64,000 nucleotides of DNA from Arthrobacter crystallopoietes (GCF_002849715.1 NZ_CP018863.1:2914001-2978000); one strand, 5' to 3'; shown: positions 9,265-17,484, counted from the first letter of the stretch. Program-made: numbers and translations. The notes: generated by a model not told the origin, from the sequence alone.

Positions 9265-10767
9265 ATGCACAGCAGGGCCGGAAAACCGGGCCGTCGGGCC
9301 ACGGTCCGAGCCGCCGCACTCTCTGTGGTCTCCGTGCTGGCCTTGGTAGGCGGCACAGTCTTCGCCCCGGCGGCGATAGCCGATGCCACCCGGGACAAGC
9401 AGTACTGGCTGGACTCCTACGGTATCCGCGAAGCGTGGAAGACCTCGCAGGGCGAAGGCGTCAAGGTTGCCGTCATCGACAGCGGCGTCGACGCCAGCCA
9501 CCCGGATCTCAAGGGCGCCGTCGTCGGTGGTACGGATGTTTCCGGCTCCGGTACGCCCAACGGGCAGCGCGGCATCGGCCAGACCCCTGAACACGGCACC
9601 CTCGTTGCCACCTTGCTGGCCGGCCGCGGCCACGCCCCCGAAAAGAAGGAGGCGGACAAGGGCGCCGCCGACAAGGACAAAGACCAGAAGGACGACGACG
9701 AGAAGGCGCCTGAGCCCAACGACAAGGGCATCGGCGCCGGTACCGACGGTGTTATCGGGGTGGCGCCCAAGGCCGACCTGCTGACCGTCTCCACCTGGCT
9801 CGGGTCGCCGAATCCGGCCGGCGTCAGCATCGAAGAACAGATCCCCGCCGCGGTGAAGTGGGCCGTGGACAACGGTGCCAAGGTCATCAACATGTCGCTG
9901 ACCAGCTCCAGCACGTCCTGGCCCGAAAGCTGGGACGAAGCGTTCCTCTATGCCGAGCAGAACGACGTCGTTATTGTGGCCGCTGCGGGCAACCGCGCCG
10001 GTGGAACAGAGCAGTCCGGTGCGCCCGCCACCATTCCCGGCGTGCTGACGGTCGCCGGGCTGAACCGCGAAGGCGAAGCCAGCGAAGGCGCTTCCGCCCA
10101 GAGCATCGTGATTGGCGTGGCGGCCCCGGCTGAGGACCTGGTGGGCGGCCTGCCAGACGGCCTCTACGCGGACTGGTCCGGTACCTCCGGCGCCACTCCG
10201 TTGGTCTCCGGCGTTGCGGCCCTCATCCGTGCCGAGTACCCGGAGATGAGCGCGGCCCAGGTTGTCAACCGCATCATCTCCACGGCCAAAGACGCAGGCG
10301 TGCCTGGTCATGACCCGATCTACGGTTTCGGGATTCTCGACGCCGAAGCGGCCCTGACCGCTGACGTGGCGGTTGTCGGCGCGAATCCGGTGGGCTCGAT
10401 CGCCCAGTGGATCACCGTGCACCGCAGGGGACAGGTGGCCCCGCCTGAAACCAAAGCCCCCGCCAACCGCGTGGAGGAAGAACCGGCCGTACCCGAGCCC
10501 ACCACTCCGGTGGCAGAGGAGCCGCGGCTTGAAGGGGACGTGCTTCCCGCGGTGATCGTGATCGGGTTCAGCCTCGTTTTTATCCTGGTCATCGGCCTAG
10601 GCGTCCAGCAGACGCTGCGCGCCCGTCAGGTGGCAGCCGCTGAACAGGGTGCCGACGACGGTGAAGACACGGGTTTCCTGCCGCCGATCCGCGAGCCGCT
10701 GCTCAAGGAATCGGGCAAGATTGTGGACCAAGGAACCGGCAAAGGCAGCGGTCCACAGAACCGCTGA
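9265..10767 (+). CDS. Membrane-anchored S8 (subtilisin/mycosin-like) serine protease
   Basis: A secreted protease tethered to the outside of the membrane. Residues 1-40 form a signal peptide (cleavage probably after A-I-A). The subtilase triad is D72 (V-I-D-S-G-V-D), H110 (E-H-G-T) and S308 (S-G-T-S-G-A-T-P), with the oxyanion Asn in A-A-G-N near 243. A single transmembrane helix lies at about 426-448 with a cytoplasmic tail, the layout of type VII secretion mycosins. No ESX genes are nearby, so a role in type VII secretion is not supported by context. A lysine/aspartate-rich insertion at residues 124-155 interrupts the catalytic domain shortly after the His motif. Confidence 0.87.
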   Translation: MHSRAGKPGRRATVRAAALSVVSVLALVGGTVFAPAAIADATRDKQYWLDSYGIREAWKTSQGEGVKVAVIDSGVDASHPDLKGAVVGGTDVSGSGTPNGQRGIGQTPEHGTLVATLLAGRGHAPEKKEADKGAADKDKDQKDDDEKAPEPNDKGIGAGTDGVIGVAPKADLLTVSTWLGSPNPAGVSIEEQIPAAVKWAVDNGAKVINMSLTSSSTSWPESWDEAFLYAEQNDVVIVAAAGNRAGGTEQSGAPATIPGVLTVAGLNREGEASEGASAQSIVIGVAAPAEDLVGGLPDGLYADWSGTSGATPLVSGVAALIRAEYPEMSAAQVVNRIISTAKDAGVPGHDPIYGFGILDAEAALTADVAVVGANPVGSIAQWITVHRRGQVAPPETKAPANRVEEEPAVPEPTTPVAEEPRLEGDVLPAVIVIGFSLVFILVIGLGVQQTLRARQVAAAEQGADDGEDTGFLPPIREPLLKESGKIVDQGTGKGSGPQNR

Positions 10768-10832
10768 CCACACGAGGACCTGACTGCGTTTCAGCGCCCG
10801 CCTTACGCGGTTCCGCGCCTGCGCCCGCTACT

Positions 10833-10850
10833 TAGTGAAAACTTTCACAA
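10833..10850 (+). promoter_or_regulatory. Candidate Rex (redox repressor) operator upstream of ndh
   Basis: The 18-mer TAGTGAAAACTTTCACAA matches the Rex operator consensus TTGTGAA-N4-TTCACAA at 13 of 14 defined positions. It sits 8-25 bp upstream of the TACACT -10 element and thus over the -35 region of the ndh promoter. Rex senses the NADH/NAD+ ratio, and NADH dehydrogenase is a classical target. Confidence 0.75.
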
Positions 10851-10857
10851 AAGGGTT

Positions 10858-10863
10858 TACACT
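10858..10863 (+). promoter_or_regulatory. -10 element (TACACT) of leaderless ndh transcript
   Basis: TACACT ends 7 nt before the ATG at 10871 and no Shine-Dalgarno sequence precedes that ATG. The predicted transcription start is the A of ATG, giving a leaderless mRNA. Confidence 0.6.
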
Positions 10864-10870
10864 ATTGCGT

Positions 10871-12307
10871 ATGGCATACACTCCTGCTCTCTCAGACCGT
10901 CCTCGCGTCCTCGTAGTCGGCGGTGGCTACGTCGGACTTTATGTGGCCCTTAAGCTCCAAAAGAAGGTTAAGGCCCATGGCGGCATCGTGACCCTGGTGG
11001 ATCCGCTGCCCTACATGACTTACCAGCCGTTCCTGCCGGAGGTGGCTGCCGGCTCCATCGAATCCCGCCATGCCGTGGTTTCCCACCGCATGCACCTGAA
11101 GCAGACCGAAGTCATCACTGGCCGAGTGGCCTCGATCGACCACGCCAACAAGACCGCCGTGGTTGAATCCGAAGACGGCGAAGTCAGCTTCGAGGTTCCG
11201 TACCGCGACGTGGTGATTGCCGCCGGCGCGGTGACCCGCACCTTCCCCATCCCGGGCCTCGCCGAAGAGGGCATCGGGCTGAAGACCATTGAAGAAGCGC
11301 TGGAACTGCGCAACACCGTGCTGGAACGGATCGAAGCCGGCTCCATCATGCCGGACGGCCCGGAGAAGAAGCGCGCCCTGACCTTCGTCTGCGTTGGCGG
11401 CGGATTCGCTGGCATCGAAGCCATGACCGAGATCGAGGACATGGCGCGCCACGCTGCAGAGCACAACCCGCGCCTGAAGCGCTCCGACCTGCGCTTCGTG
11501 CTGGTAGAGGCCATGGGCCGAATCATGCCCGAGGTCACCGAGCACCAGGCCGAGTGGGTCGTCGAGCACATGCGCTCCCGCGGCATCGAGGTCCTGCTCA
11601 ACACGTCCCTGGCCTCCGCCGTGGACGGCAAGCTGGATCTCATCAACATGCCGGACAAGACCCCGGCGCAGTCTTTCGAAACGGACACCCTGCTGTGGAC
11701 GGCAGGCGTTCAGGCGAACCCCGTCGTGCGCAACTTCGGCTTCGAGCTGGATGAGCGCGGCCGGGTCAAGGCCAATGCGGAACTTCGGATCATCGACGCG
11801 GACGGCAAGCCGGTTGAAGGCGCCTGGACTGCCGGCGACGTCGCGGCCGTGCCGGACCTCACCGGCGGCGGAGTCGGCGGCTTCTGCGTGCCGAACGCCC
11901 AGCACGCCGTGCGCCAGGCCAAGCACCTGGCAAAGAACATCTACGCCGAGCGCTGGGGCGTGGGTGAGGTGACCGAGTACAAGCACAAGAACCTCGGCGC
12001 CGTTGCCGGCTTCGGCATCAATAAGGGTGTCGCCAAGGTCATGGGCATCAAGCTAAAGGGCCCGCTGGCCTGGCTGGCCCACCGTGGTTACCACGGCTTC
12101 GCCATGCCGACCGTCGAGCGCAAGATCCGCGTTATCGCCGACTGGCTGCTGAACGCTGTCCTGGGCCGCGACACCACCGAGATCAGCGATTTGGAAACTC
12201 CGTACCGCGCCTTCCGCACGGCGGCAACCCCGGCGCCCAAGCCGAAGCCAGCCGAAAAGAAGGCGGAAGACAAGGCTGACGAGCAGGCGCCTGCAGACTC
12301 GCGCTAA
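10871..12307 (+). CDS. ndh: Type II NADH dehydrogenase (NDH-2)
   Basis: Single-subunit, non-proton-pumping NADH:quinone oxidoreductase on the inner face of the membrane. The first Rossmann motif V-V-G-G-G-Y-V-G (FAD) starts near residue 13, the second V-G-G-G-F-A-G-I-E (NADH) near residue 170, and the A-G-D-V-A-A FAD ribityl motif near 318. A hydrophobic/amphipathic C-terminal part serves membrane docking and ends in a Lys/Glu/Ala tail. The protein is 478 residues. An earlier GTG at 10835 is rejected because it lies inside the Rex operator and upstream of the -10. Confidence 0.93.
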   Translation: MAYTPALSDRPRVLVVGGGYVGLYVALKLQKKVKAHGGIVTLVDPLPYMTYQPFLPEVAAGSIESRHAVVSHRMHLKQTEVITGRVASIDHANKTAVVESEDGEVSFEVPYRDVVIAAGAVTRTFPIPGLAEEGIGLKTIEEALELRNTVLERIEAGSIMPDGPEKKRALTFVCVGGGFAGIEAMTEIEDMARHAAEHNPRLKRSDLRFVLVEAMGRIMPEVTEHQAEWVVEHMRSRGIEVLLNTSLASAVDGKLDLINMPDKTPAQSFETDTLLWTAGVQANPVVRNFGFELDERGRVKANAELRIIDADGKPVEGAWTAGDVAAVPDLTGGGVGGFCVPNAQHAVRQAKHLAKNIYAERWGVGEVTEYKHKNLGAVAGFGINKGVAKVMGIKLKGPLAWLAHRGYHGFAMPTVERKIRVIADWLLNAVLGRDTTEISDLETPYRAFRTAATPAPKPKPAEKKAEDKADEQAPADSR

Positions 12308-12372
12308 TAATGCGCCCAGCCTCCGCCGCTAATGATCCGAGATCCGGATCCAGCGACGGCGGCAGCAGGACC

Positions 12373-12426
12373 TAACGACGGCGGGAGCCGGGGTTTCGTG
12401 CGGAACCCCGGCTCCCGCCGTCGTTA
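12373..12426 (+). terminator. Very strong 23-bp perfect hairpin after ndh
   Basis: A perfect 23-bp inverted repeat (arms 12373-12395 and 12404-12426, outer ends TAACGACGGCGGG and CCCGCCGTCGTTA) encloses an 8-nt loop. It begins 66 bp after ndh and ends 65 bp before the next start, so a terminator role for ndh is likely. It could also be a mobile-repeat relic. A GGTTGG-rich stretch follows rather than a T-tract. Confidence 0.6.
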
Positions 12427-12491
12427 GCTTGGTTGGCTGTTTGGGTGGCGTTGGCTGGTTGTCTAGTGTGGCTGGGATCTAGACTGCAATG

Positions 12492-13004
12492 ATGGAAGTG
12501 CGCAGCGAACATATCAGCGACAGGCCGGCGATACTGGAATTGACCGGCCGTGCTTTCGCCACCGAGGAAGGGCCCAACCCGCCGGTCGAGGTTGCACTGC
12601 TGGCCGAGTTGTTCGAATGCGACGGCTACCTGCCCGGGCTCTCGATTGTTGCTGTCGATGCTGGCATGGTTATTGGGCATACGATCACCACCCGTGGTTT
12701 CATCGGCGATCAGCCGGCGCTCGGACTGGGCCCGATTTCCGTCCTGCCCGAACATCAGCGGCAGGGGATAGGGGCAGCGCTGCTGGAGGAAACCAGAATC
12801 CGTGCCGCGGGGTTGGGGGAGTCGGTGATCGTGCTTCTCGGCCACACATCCTACTACCCAAGATTCGGCTACCGGCCGGCCTCCGAGCTCGGCATCGAAG
12901 CGCCGGATCCGCAATGGGGCGACTATTTCATGGCGCTGCCGCTTGGTGTCAGCGAGGTGCCTGCCGGAACGTTCCGCTACGCGGAGCCCTTCACCCGGTT
13001 GTAG
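12492..13004 (+). CDS. GNAT family N-acetyltransferase
   Basis: A cytoplasmic acetyl-CoA-dependent N-acetyltransferase of the YhbS-like branch, substrate unknown. The acetyl-CoA pyrophosphate loop is L-P-E-H-Q-R-Q-G-I-G-A-A-L-L-E near residues 84-98, preceded by the beta-4 strand L-G-L-G-P-I-S-V. The ATG at 12492 is preferred to the adjacent ATG 12489 because TAGACT ends exactly 6 nt upstream, the leaderless arrangement seen repeatedly in this window. The protein is 170 residues. It lies just before the tRNA gene with no operon partner. Confidence 0.82.
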   Translation: MEVRSEHISDRPAILELTGRAFATEEGPNPPVEVALLAELFECDGYLPGLSIVAVDAGMVIGHTITTRGFIGDQPALGLGPISVLPEHQRQGIGAALLEETRIRAAGLGESVIVLLGHTSYYPRFGYRPASELGIEAPDPQWGDYFMALPLGVSEVPAGTFRYAEPFTRL

Positions 13005-13072
13005 GCCTTCGTGCCCGCCTCGTCCTGGCCCGGGCGGATCGAGTAGGCTTAGGAAGTGCGTTTTCACGGCAC

Positions 13073-13145
13073 GCCCCCGTAGTCCAATGGCAGAGACAGT
13101 CGACTTAAAATCGATCCAGTGTGGGTTCGAGTCCCACCGGGGGTA
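13073..13145 (+). tRNA. tRNA-Leu, anticodon TAA, with a short variable loop
   Basis: A complete 73-nt cloverleaf. The acceptor is GCCCCCG (13073-13079) with CGGGGGT (13138-13144), including a terminal G-U pair, and discriminator A13145. The D-arm begins at 13082. The anticodon stem GTCGA/TCGAT holds the loop CTTAAAA with anticodon TAA at 13106-13108. The T-arm is GTGGG-TTCGAGT-CCCAC. CCA is not encoded. The variable loop is only 5 nt (13116-13120), whereas bacterial leucine tRNAs normally carry a long variable arm; identity therefore rests on the anticodon and A73. Confidence 0.9.
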
Positions 13146-13215
13146 CAACTTCTTTCCGTTCCGGAAGGTCTCGGAAGGGTCCATCTTGGGGTGAAAGACC
13201 TTCGCTGTGACGAGC

Positions 13216-13231
13216 GTTACAATGATGTAAC
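13216..13231 (+). promoter_or_regulatory. Candidate GlnR box upstream of the Liv-type binding protein
   Basis: GTTAC-AATGAT-GTAAC fits the actinobacterial GlnR pattern gTnAC-N6-GnAAC (AC-N9-AC core) and is also a perfect palindrome GTTACA-N4-TGTAAC. It lies 109 bp upstream of the start codon, a position suitable for nitrogen-limitation activation. Another palindrome-binding regulator is possible. Confidence 0.5.
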
Positions 13232-13339
13232 CGAATAGTCTTATTTTTTGGCGATTTGTGCACTAGCTTTTCTTCTAATCAGGAAACCCTGATATTCGCA
13301 TCGAAGGTTCGCGGACCTTTGGATCGAGGAGAAAAATTC

Positions 13340-14722
13340 ATGACTGCAACACGTAACGCAGTGCTGTTTGGCGCCGGCGGTAACACCGCGCGCGCGGCCA
13401 GATTCGCGGCACTCGGTCTCGGCGTCGCACTGTTCGCGTCAGCCTGTGGGGGCGGCACTTCGACCGAAACCGAAGGAAACGGCGGCTCTGCACCCGCAGC
13501 CGCCGGGCTTGTCTGCCCCGAGGGCGGCGAAGGCGCGGGTCCGACCACCGGAACCAAGGGGGATCCGGCAGCGGTACCGGAGACAAAGGGGTCCACCGAT
13601 ACACCGCTGAAGATCGGCTCGCTGCTGCCCACCACGGGTGCGCTGGCGTACCTTGGCCCGCCCGAAATTGCCGGCGTTGATCTGGCCATCAAGCAGATTA
13701 ATGAGGCAGGCGGCGTTCTCGGTGAAGACGTTGACGTTGTGCACCGGGATTCGGGCGACACCACCACAGATATCGCCACCCAATCCGTGTCCGCACTGCT
13801 TGGCCAGGATGTTAACGCCATTGTCGGCGCAGCCTCCTCTGGCGTTTCGAAGACCGTAATCAACCAGATCACCGGAGCTGGCGTCCTGCAGATCTCGCCG
13901 GCGAATACCTCGCCGGACTTCACTGATTGGGACGACAACAACCTGTACTGGCGTACAGCCCCCTCGGACGTGCTCCAAGGCCGTACTCTGGGCAGCTACA
14001 TGGTCTCCTGTGGTGCTCAGACGCTGGGCATGATCGTCCTGAACGATGCCTACGGCACAGGCCTGCGTGACAACGTGAAGACCGCGTTTGAAGGCGCCGG
14101 TGGCCAGATTGTCGCGACGGAAATGTTCAACGAGGGCGACTCGCAGTTCAGCTCACAGGTTGACGCTGTCGCTGCCGCCAACCCGGACGCCATCGCACTG
14201 ATTACGTTCGACCAGGTGAAGTCCATCGCCCCGCTTCTGCTGGCCAAGGGCATCACTCCGGACCAGTTGTTCCTCGTGGACGGCAACACTGCCGACCTGA
14301 GTGAGGATCTGGATCCGGGCGCCATGGAAGGTGCACAGGGCACCATTCCCGGCACCTTCGCCAAGGATGAGTTCAAGGCCTCTCTCGCGGAAATCGATGA
14401 CGGACTGACTTCCTACGCGTACGCGGGCGAGGCTTATGACGCCGTGAACCTCGTGGCTCTGGCCTCCGAGGCTGCCGGCAGCACTAAGGGCGAAGACATC
14501 GCCGCAGAAATGCAGTCGGTGTCCAGGGACGGCGAGAAGTGCTACGACTTCGCCGGTTGCGTGACCCTGCTCCGCGAGGGTGCCGATATCGACTACGACG
14601 GTATCTCCGGCCCGATCTCCTTCGATGAAAACGGCGATCCGACCGAGGCTTACGTCGGTATCTATGAATACGATGCTGAGAACCGGCCGCAGCCGATGCG
14701 TGAGGAGTTCGGCCAGCTATAA
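13340..14722 (+). CDS. Branched-chain amino acid-type ABC transporter substrate-binding lipoprotein
   Basis: Extracytoplasmic solute receptor of the LivJ/Leu-binding family. ATG 13340 follows GAGGAG at 13326-13331. The protein is 460 residues. The signal peptide ends in a lipobox-like F-A-S-A-C near residue 35, so it should be lipid-anchored. A Gly/Thr linker follows, then the type I periplasmic-binding fold (P-L-K-I-G-S-L-L-P-T-T-G-A-L-A-Y-L-G). Its membrane partners livH/M/G/F lie at 16.7-20.9 kb on the other strand, facing it, which is unusual for these systems. The solute could be amino acids or amides; the GlnR-like box favours a nitrogen source. Confidence 0.88.
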   Translation: MTATRNAVLFGAGGNTARAARFAALGLGVALFASACGGGTSTETEGNGGSAPAAAGLVCPEGGEGAGPTTGTKGDPAAVPETKGSTDTPLKIGSLLPTTGALAYLGPPEIAGVDLAIKQINEAGGVLGEDVDVVHRDSGDTTTDIATQSVSALLGQDVNAIVGAASSGVSKTVINQITGAGVLQISPANTSPDFTDWDDNNLYWRTAPSDVLQGRTLGSYMVSCGAQTLGMIVLNDAYGTGLRDNVKTAFEGAGGQIVATEMFNEGDSQFSSQVDAVAAANPDAIALITFDQVKSIAPLLLAKGITPDQLFLVDGNTADLSEDLDPGAMEGAQGTIPGTFAKDEFKASLAEIDDGLTSYAYAGEAYDAVNLVALASEAAGSTKGEDIAAEMQSVSRDGEKCYDFAGCVTLLREGADIDYDGISGPISFDENGDPTEAYVGIYEYDAENRPQPMREEFGQL

Positions 14723-14760
14723 AATAAAACAACGTCACTCGCAGTCACTCGCACTGACGC

Positions 14761-14791
14761 AGGAAGCCTCCGCTCTTGGCGGGGGCTTCCT
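14761..14791 (+). terminator. Terminator after the substrate-binding protein
   Basis: AGGAAGCCTCCGC (14761-14773) pairs with GCGGGGGCTTCCT (14779-14791): a 13-bp stem with one T-G wobble and a 5-nt loop, 38 bp after the stop codon. Confidence 0.75.
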
Positions 14792-14970
14792 CGCGTTGTG
14801 GGGGGCACTTGCGGAACTCCAATGCTGGCATCCTCACGCGTAACGAGTTTGAAGTGGCGTTCCGCTGGTCGTCTCGATCCAGGGAAGGAGGGCCGCTGAC
14901 AACTCGACAAGCGTTCTTGGGGTTGTGCACAGCCCGCAAGTAGCCGTTGTGTTTGTCCATCACTCCACGA

Positions 14971-14976
14971 TAGAAT
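14971..14976 (+). promoter_or_regulatory. -10 element (TAGAAT) of a leaderless transcript
   Basis: TAGAAT ends 7 nt before ATG 14984 and there is no Shine-Dalgarno sequence, so the HNH gene has its own, probably leaderless, promoter. Confidence 0.5.
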
Positions 14977-14983
14977 CGAAACT

Positions 14984-16663
14984 ATGTTCGAGTCAATCGT
15001 TCCAGCAGAGATGGATCCGGTGAAGCCGGTTCCCGGCGACCCGGGTGCCGCCCTGGTCCGCTCAATGATCCTGGAACTGGCTAACATGGACCAGGATGTG
15101 TCCGAGGGGGTGCGGATTGACCGGATCACCGCCCTGGAAGAACTCAAGGCCGCCGCGTCGGCGGGGCAGGCCCGCGAGACCGAGGCGTTTGTGGCTTCCC
15201 GGCGGGAGGCCCGGGCGGCGGCCGGGGTCCCGGCGGAGCGGCGGGGCCGGGGCCTGGCGAAGGAGATCGGGCTGGCCAGGAAGGACTCGCCGAACCGGGG
15301 CGGCAAGCACTTGGGGATGGCGACCACGCTGATCAGGGAAATGCCCCACAGCTATAGGGCGTTGGCCGAGGGCCGGCTGAACGAGTGGCGGGCGACCATC
15401 CTGGTCCGCGAAACCGCGTGCCTGAGCGTGGAAGACCGCGCCCGCATCGACCGGGAGTTGTGTGCTGATCCGAAGACGCTGCAAGGGTGCGGGGACAAAC
15501 AGATCGGGGCGATGGCGAAGCAGGCCGCGCTGCGGCTGGACCCCCTGTCGGTGGTCCGCCGGGCCGCGAAAGCCGAAAAGGAACGCCACGTCTCCTGCCG
15601 TCCGGCGCCGGACACCATGGCCCAGGTGAGCTGCCTGGTGCCGGTGACACAGGGCGTGGCCGTCCTCGCGGCCCTGGCCAAGGAAGCCGACCGGCTGAAG
15701 GCGCAGGGCGACGAACGCTCCCGGGGACAGCTGATGGCCGACATCTTCGTCGAACGCGTCACCGGCCAGCCCGCGGAGAACCCCGCAAAAATCGAGGTCC
15801 AGCTGGTCATGACCGACCGCACCCTGTTCCAAGGCGACTCCGAACCGGCACACCTGGCCGGGTACGGCATCGTCCCCGCCCAATGGGCCCGGGACCTGAT
15901 CCGCACCGCAGACACCGACACCGACAACGGGAACGGCAGCGTCGGCACGGACACCACAGACGCCGGGAACGGCAGCACAGATCACCCCGCGGTTGGCAAT
16001 CCGGTACAGGGTGCCGAGGCGGACAAGATCGTTGCAGGCACAACCGAAAGCAGGGAAACGGACGGTGCTGCCGGTTCCGGCCCGCCGGAGGCGGCCGAAC
16101 CAATACCGGGCGCTGATGCAGAACTCGGCAAGGGCAACACGGGCACTGCTGGTACGGCGACAGGGCCTCCCGGTTCGAAGCGAAGAGCCTCCGCCGATGC
16201 TGACGAGGTGGAGGTGTGGGTGCGCCGGCTTTACACGGCGCCGGGCACCGGGCAGCTGCTCGGAATGGATTCGCGGGCAAGGTTGATGCCCGCCGGGATG
16301 CAGCAGGTGATCCAGGCCAGGGACCAGCTCTGCCGCACGCCGTGGTGCGACGCACCGATCCGCCACCACGACCACGTCGTGCCCTGGCGCGATGCCGGGG
16401 AGACCGCCGAGGTCAATGGGCAGGGTTTGTGTGAAGCGTGTAACCTCGCGAAGGAATCAGAGGGCTGGCACGCCCAAACCGTCCCCGGACCGCGGCACAC
16501 GGTGGAAACGACCACCCCGACCGGGCACACTTATCTATCCACTGCACCGGCACTGTCCGGCACACCACCGGCAACAGAGCAGCCGGAGGAGACACTGGAG
16601 CCGGTGTCAGTCTTCGAACGGGCGCTCGGCCGCATCGACTTCCTCTACCGCCCCGCAGCCTAA
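14984..16663 (+). CDS. DUF222 domain protein with C-terminal HNH endonuclease (13E12-repeat family)
   Basis: A 559-residue member of the large actinobacterial DUF222/HNH family, present in many copies per genome and of uncertain role (probable DNA endonuclease, possibly a self-spreading element). The DUF222 helical domain occupies roughly residues 20-310. A variable Gly/Thr/Asp/Pro-rich linker spans about 310-405. The HNH module runs about 415-490, with C-R-T-P-W-C-D, H-H-D-H-V-V-P-W and L-C-E-A-C-N-L-A-K supplying metal and catalytic residues. It lies between the two convergent halves of the Liv transporter locus with its own promoter. Confidence 0.88.
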   Translation: MFESIVPAEMDPVKPVPGDPGAALVRSMILELANMDQDVSEGVRIDRITALEELKAAASAGQARETEAFVASRREARAAAGVPAERRGRGLAKEIGLARKDSPNRGGKHLGMATTLIREMPHSYRALAEGRLNEWRATILVRETACLSVEDRARIDRELCADPKTLQGCGDKQIGAMAKQAALRLDPLSVVRRAAKAEKERHVSCRPAPDTMAQVSCLVPVTQGVAVLAALAKEADRLKAQGDERSRGQLMADIFVERVTGQPAENPAKIEVQLVMTDRTLFQGDSEPAHLAGYGIVPAQWARDLIRTADTDTDNGNGSVGTDTTDAGNGSTDHPAVGNPVQGAEADKIVAGTTESRETDGAAGSGPPEAAEPIPGADAELGKGNTGTAGTATGPPGSKRRASADADEVEVWVRRLYTAPGTGQLLGMDSRARLMPAGMQQVIQARDQLCRTPWCDAPIRHHDHVVPWRDAGETAEVNGQGLCEACNLAKESEGWHAQTVPGPRHTVETTTPTGHTYLSTAPALSGTPPATEQPEETLEPVSVFERALGRIDFLYRPAA

Positions 16664-16694
16664 GTCGTAAGCCAGCAATTGGCAGCGAGGAAGG

Positions 16695-16724
16695 CGCGGT
16701 TCAGGGGTTACGCCCTGAACCGCG
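16695..16724. terminator. Bidirectional terminator between the HNH gene and livF
   Basis: CGCGGTTCAGGG (16695-16706) pairs perfectly with CCCTGAACCGCG (16713-16724), a 12-bp stem with a 6-nt loop. It is placed between two converging genes and ends 4 bp from the livF stop. Confidence 0.75.
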
Positions 16725-16728
16725 GCAT

Positions 16729-17484
16729 CTAAGCGGAATCAGCCAACGTCCCTAGATACAGCTGGATGACCTTCGGATCCTTCATCAATTCACGGCCTGT
16801 TCCCGTGTACGCATCCTTGCCCTGGTCCAGCACATATGCACGGTCGCAGATCTGCAGGCACCGTCGCGCATTCTGCTCGACCATGATTACGGAAACCCCG
16901 GCACGGTTGATCTCATGTACCCGGAGGAACGTTTCGTCCTGCTTAACGGGGGAGAGCCCCGCGGACGGCTCGTCGAGGAGCAGGACCGCCGGTTCCATCA
17001 TCAGGGCACGGCCCATGGCTACCATCTGCCGCTCGCCGCCGGAGAGCGAACCCGCGCGCTGGGTGCGGCGTTTCCCGAGTTCCGGAAAGAGACTCGTGAC
17101 AAAATCGAAGCGTTCCTTGAAATTCTTGGGTTGCTGGAACATACCCATCTGCATGTTCTCTTCGATCGTCAAAGAAGCGAAGACGTTGTTTGTCTGGGGC
17201 ACGAAGCCAACGCCCTGCGTGACAAGCTTGTTGGCCTTAAGGCCGGTAAGGTCTTTGCCTCGGACGACCACAGTCCCGGAATGTACCCGCACCAGGCCGA
17301 ACATGGCTTTGAGCAGCGTCGATTTTCCGGCTCCATTGGGGCCGATGATGCCGATCAGTTCGCCGGGGCGGGCCTCAATACTGCACCCATTGAGAATATT
17401 GACGCCGGGCAAGTAGCCTGCGACGAGGTCCGTGACCTTGACGACCGCTTCCTCCGGCGCAGCCTCGCGGCTCTGCTCACTCAT
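16729..17484 (-). CDS. livF: Liv-type ABC transporter ATPase (LivF-like)
   Basis: Cytoplasmic ATPase of the branched-chain amino acid-type importer. Walker A G-P-N-G-A-G-K-S-T is near residue 49, the Q-loop in F-V-P-Q-T-N-N-V-F, the signature L-S-G-G-E-R-Q, then Walker B V-L-L-L-D-E-P-S-A-G-L. The 251-residue length is typical of LivF, with a short N-terminal extension. It is the last gene of the livH-M-G-F operon; its ATG overlaps the livG stop by four bases. Confidence 0.92.
   Translation of the reverse strand: MSEQSREAAPEEAVVKVTDLVAGYLPGVNILNGCSIEARPGELIGIIGPNGAGKSTLLKAMFGLVRVHSGTVVVRGKDLTGLKANKLVTQGVGFVPQTNNVFASLTIEENMQMGMFQQPKNFKERFDFVTSLFPELGKRRTQRAGSLSGGERQMVAMGRALMMEPAVLLLDEPSAGLSPVKQDETFLRVHEINRAGVSVIMVEQNARRCLQICDRAYVLDQGKDAYTGTGRELMKDPKVIQLYLGTLADSA

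Noticed and set aside
10835..10837. GTG 10835 as the ndh start
   Set aside because: It lies in the Rex operator and upstream of the -10 element; ATG 10871 gives the normal N-terminus.
13146..13339. Possible second tRNA or small RNA after tRNA-Leu
   Set aside because: No cloverleaf or stable hairpin could be drawn; the stretch is explained by a promoter and the GlnR-like box.
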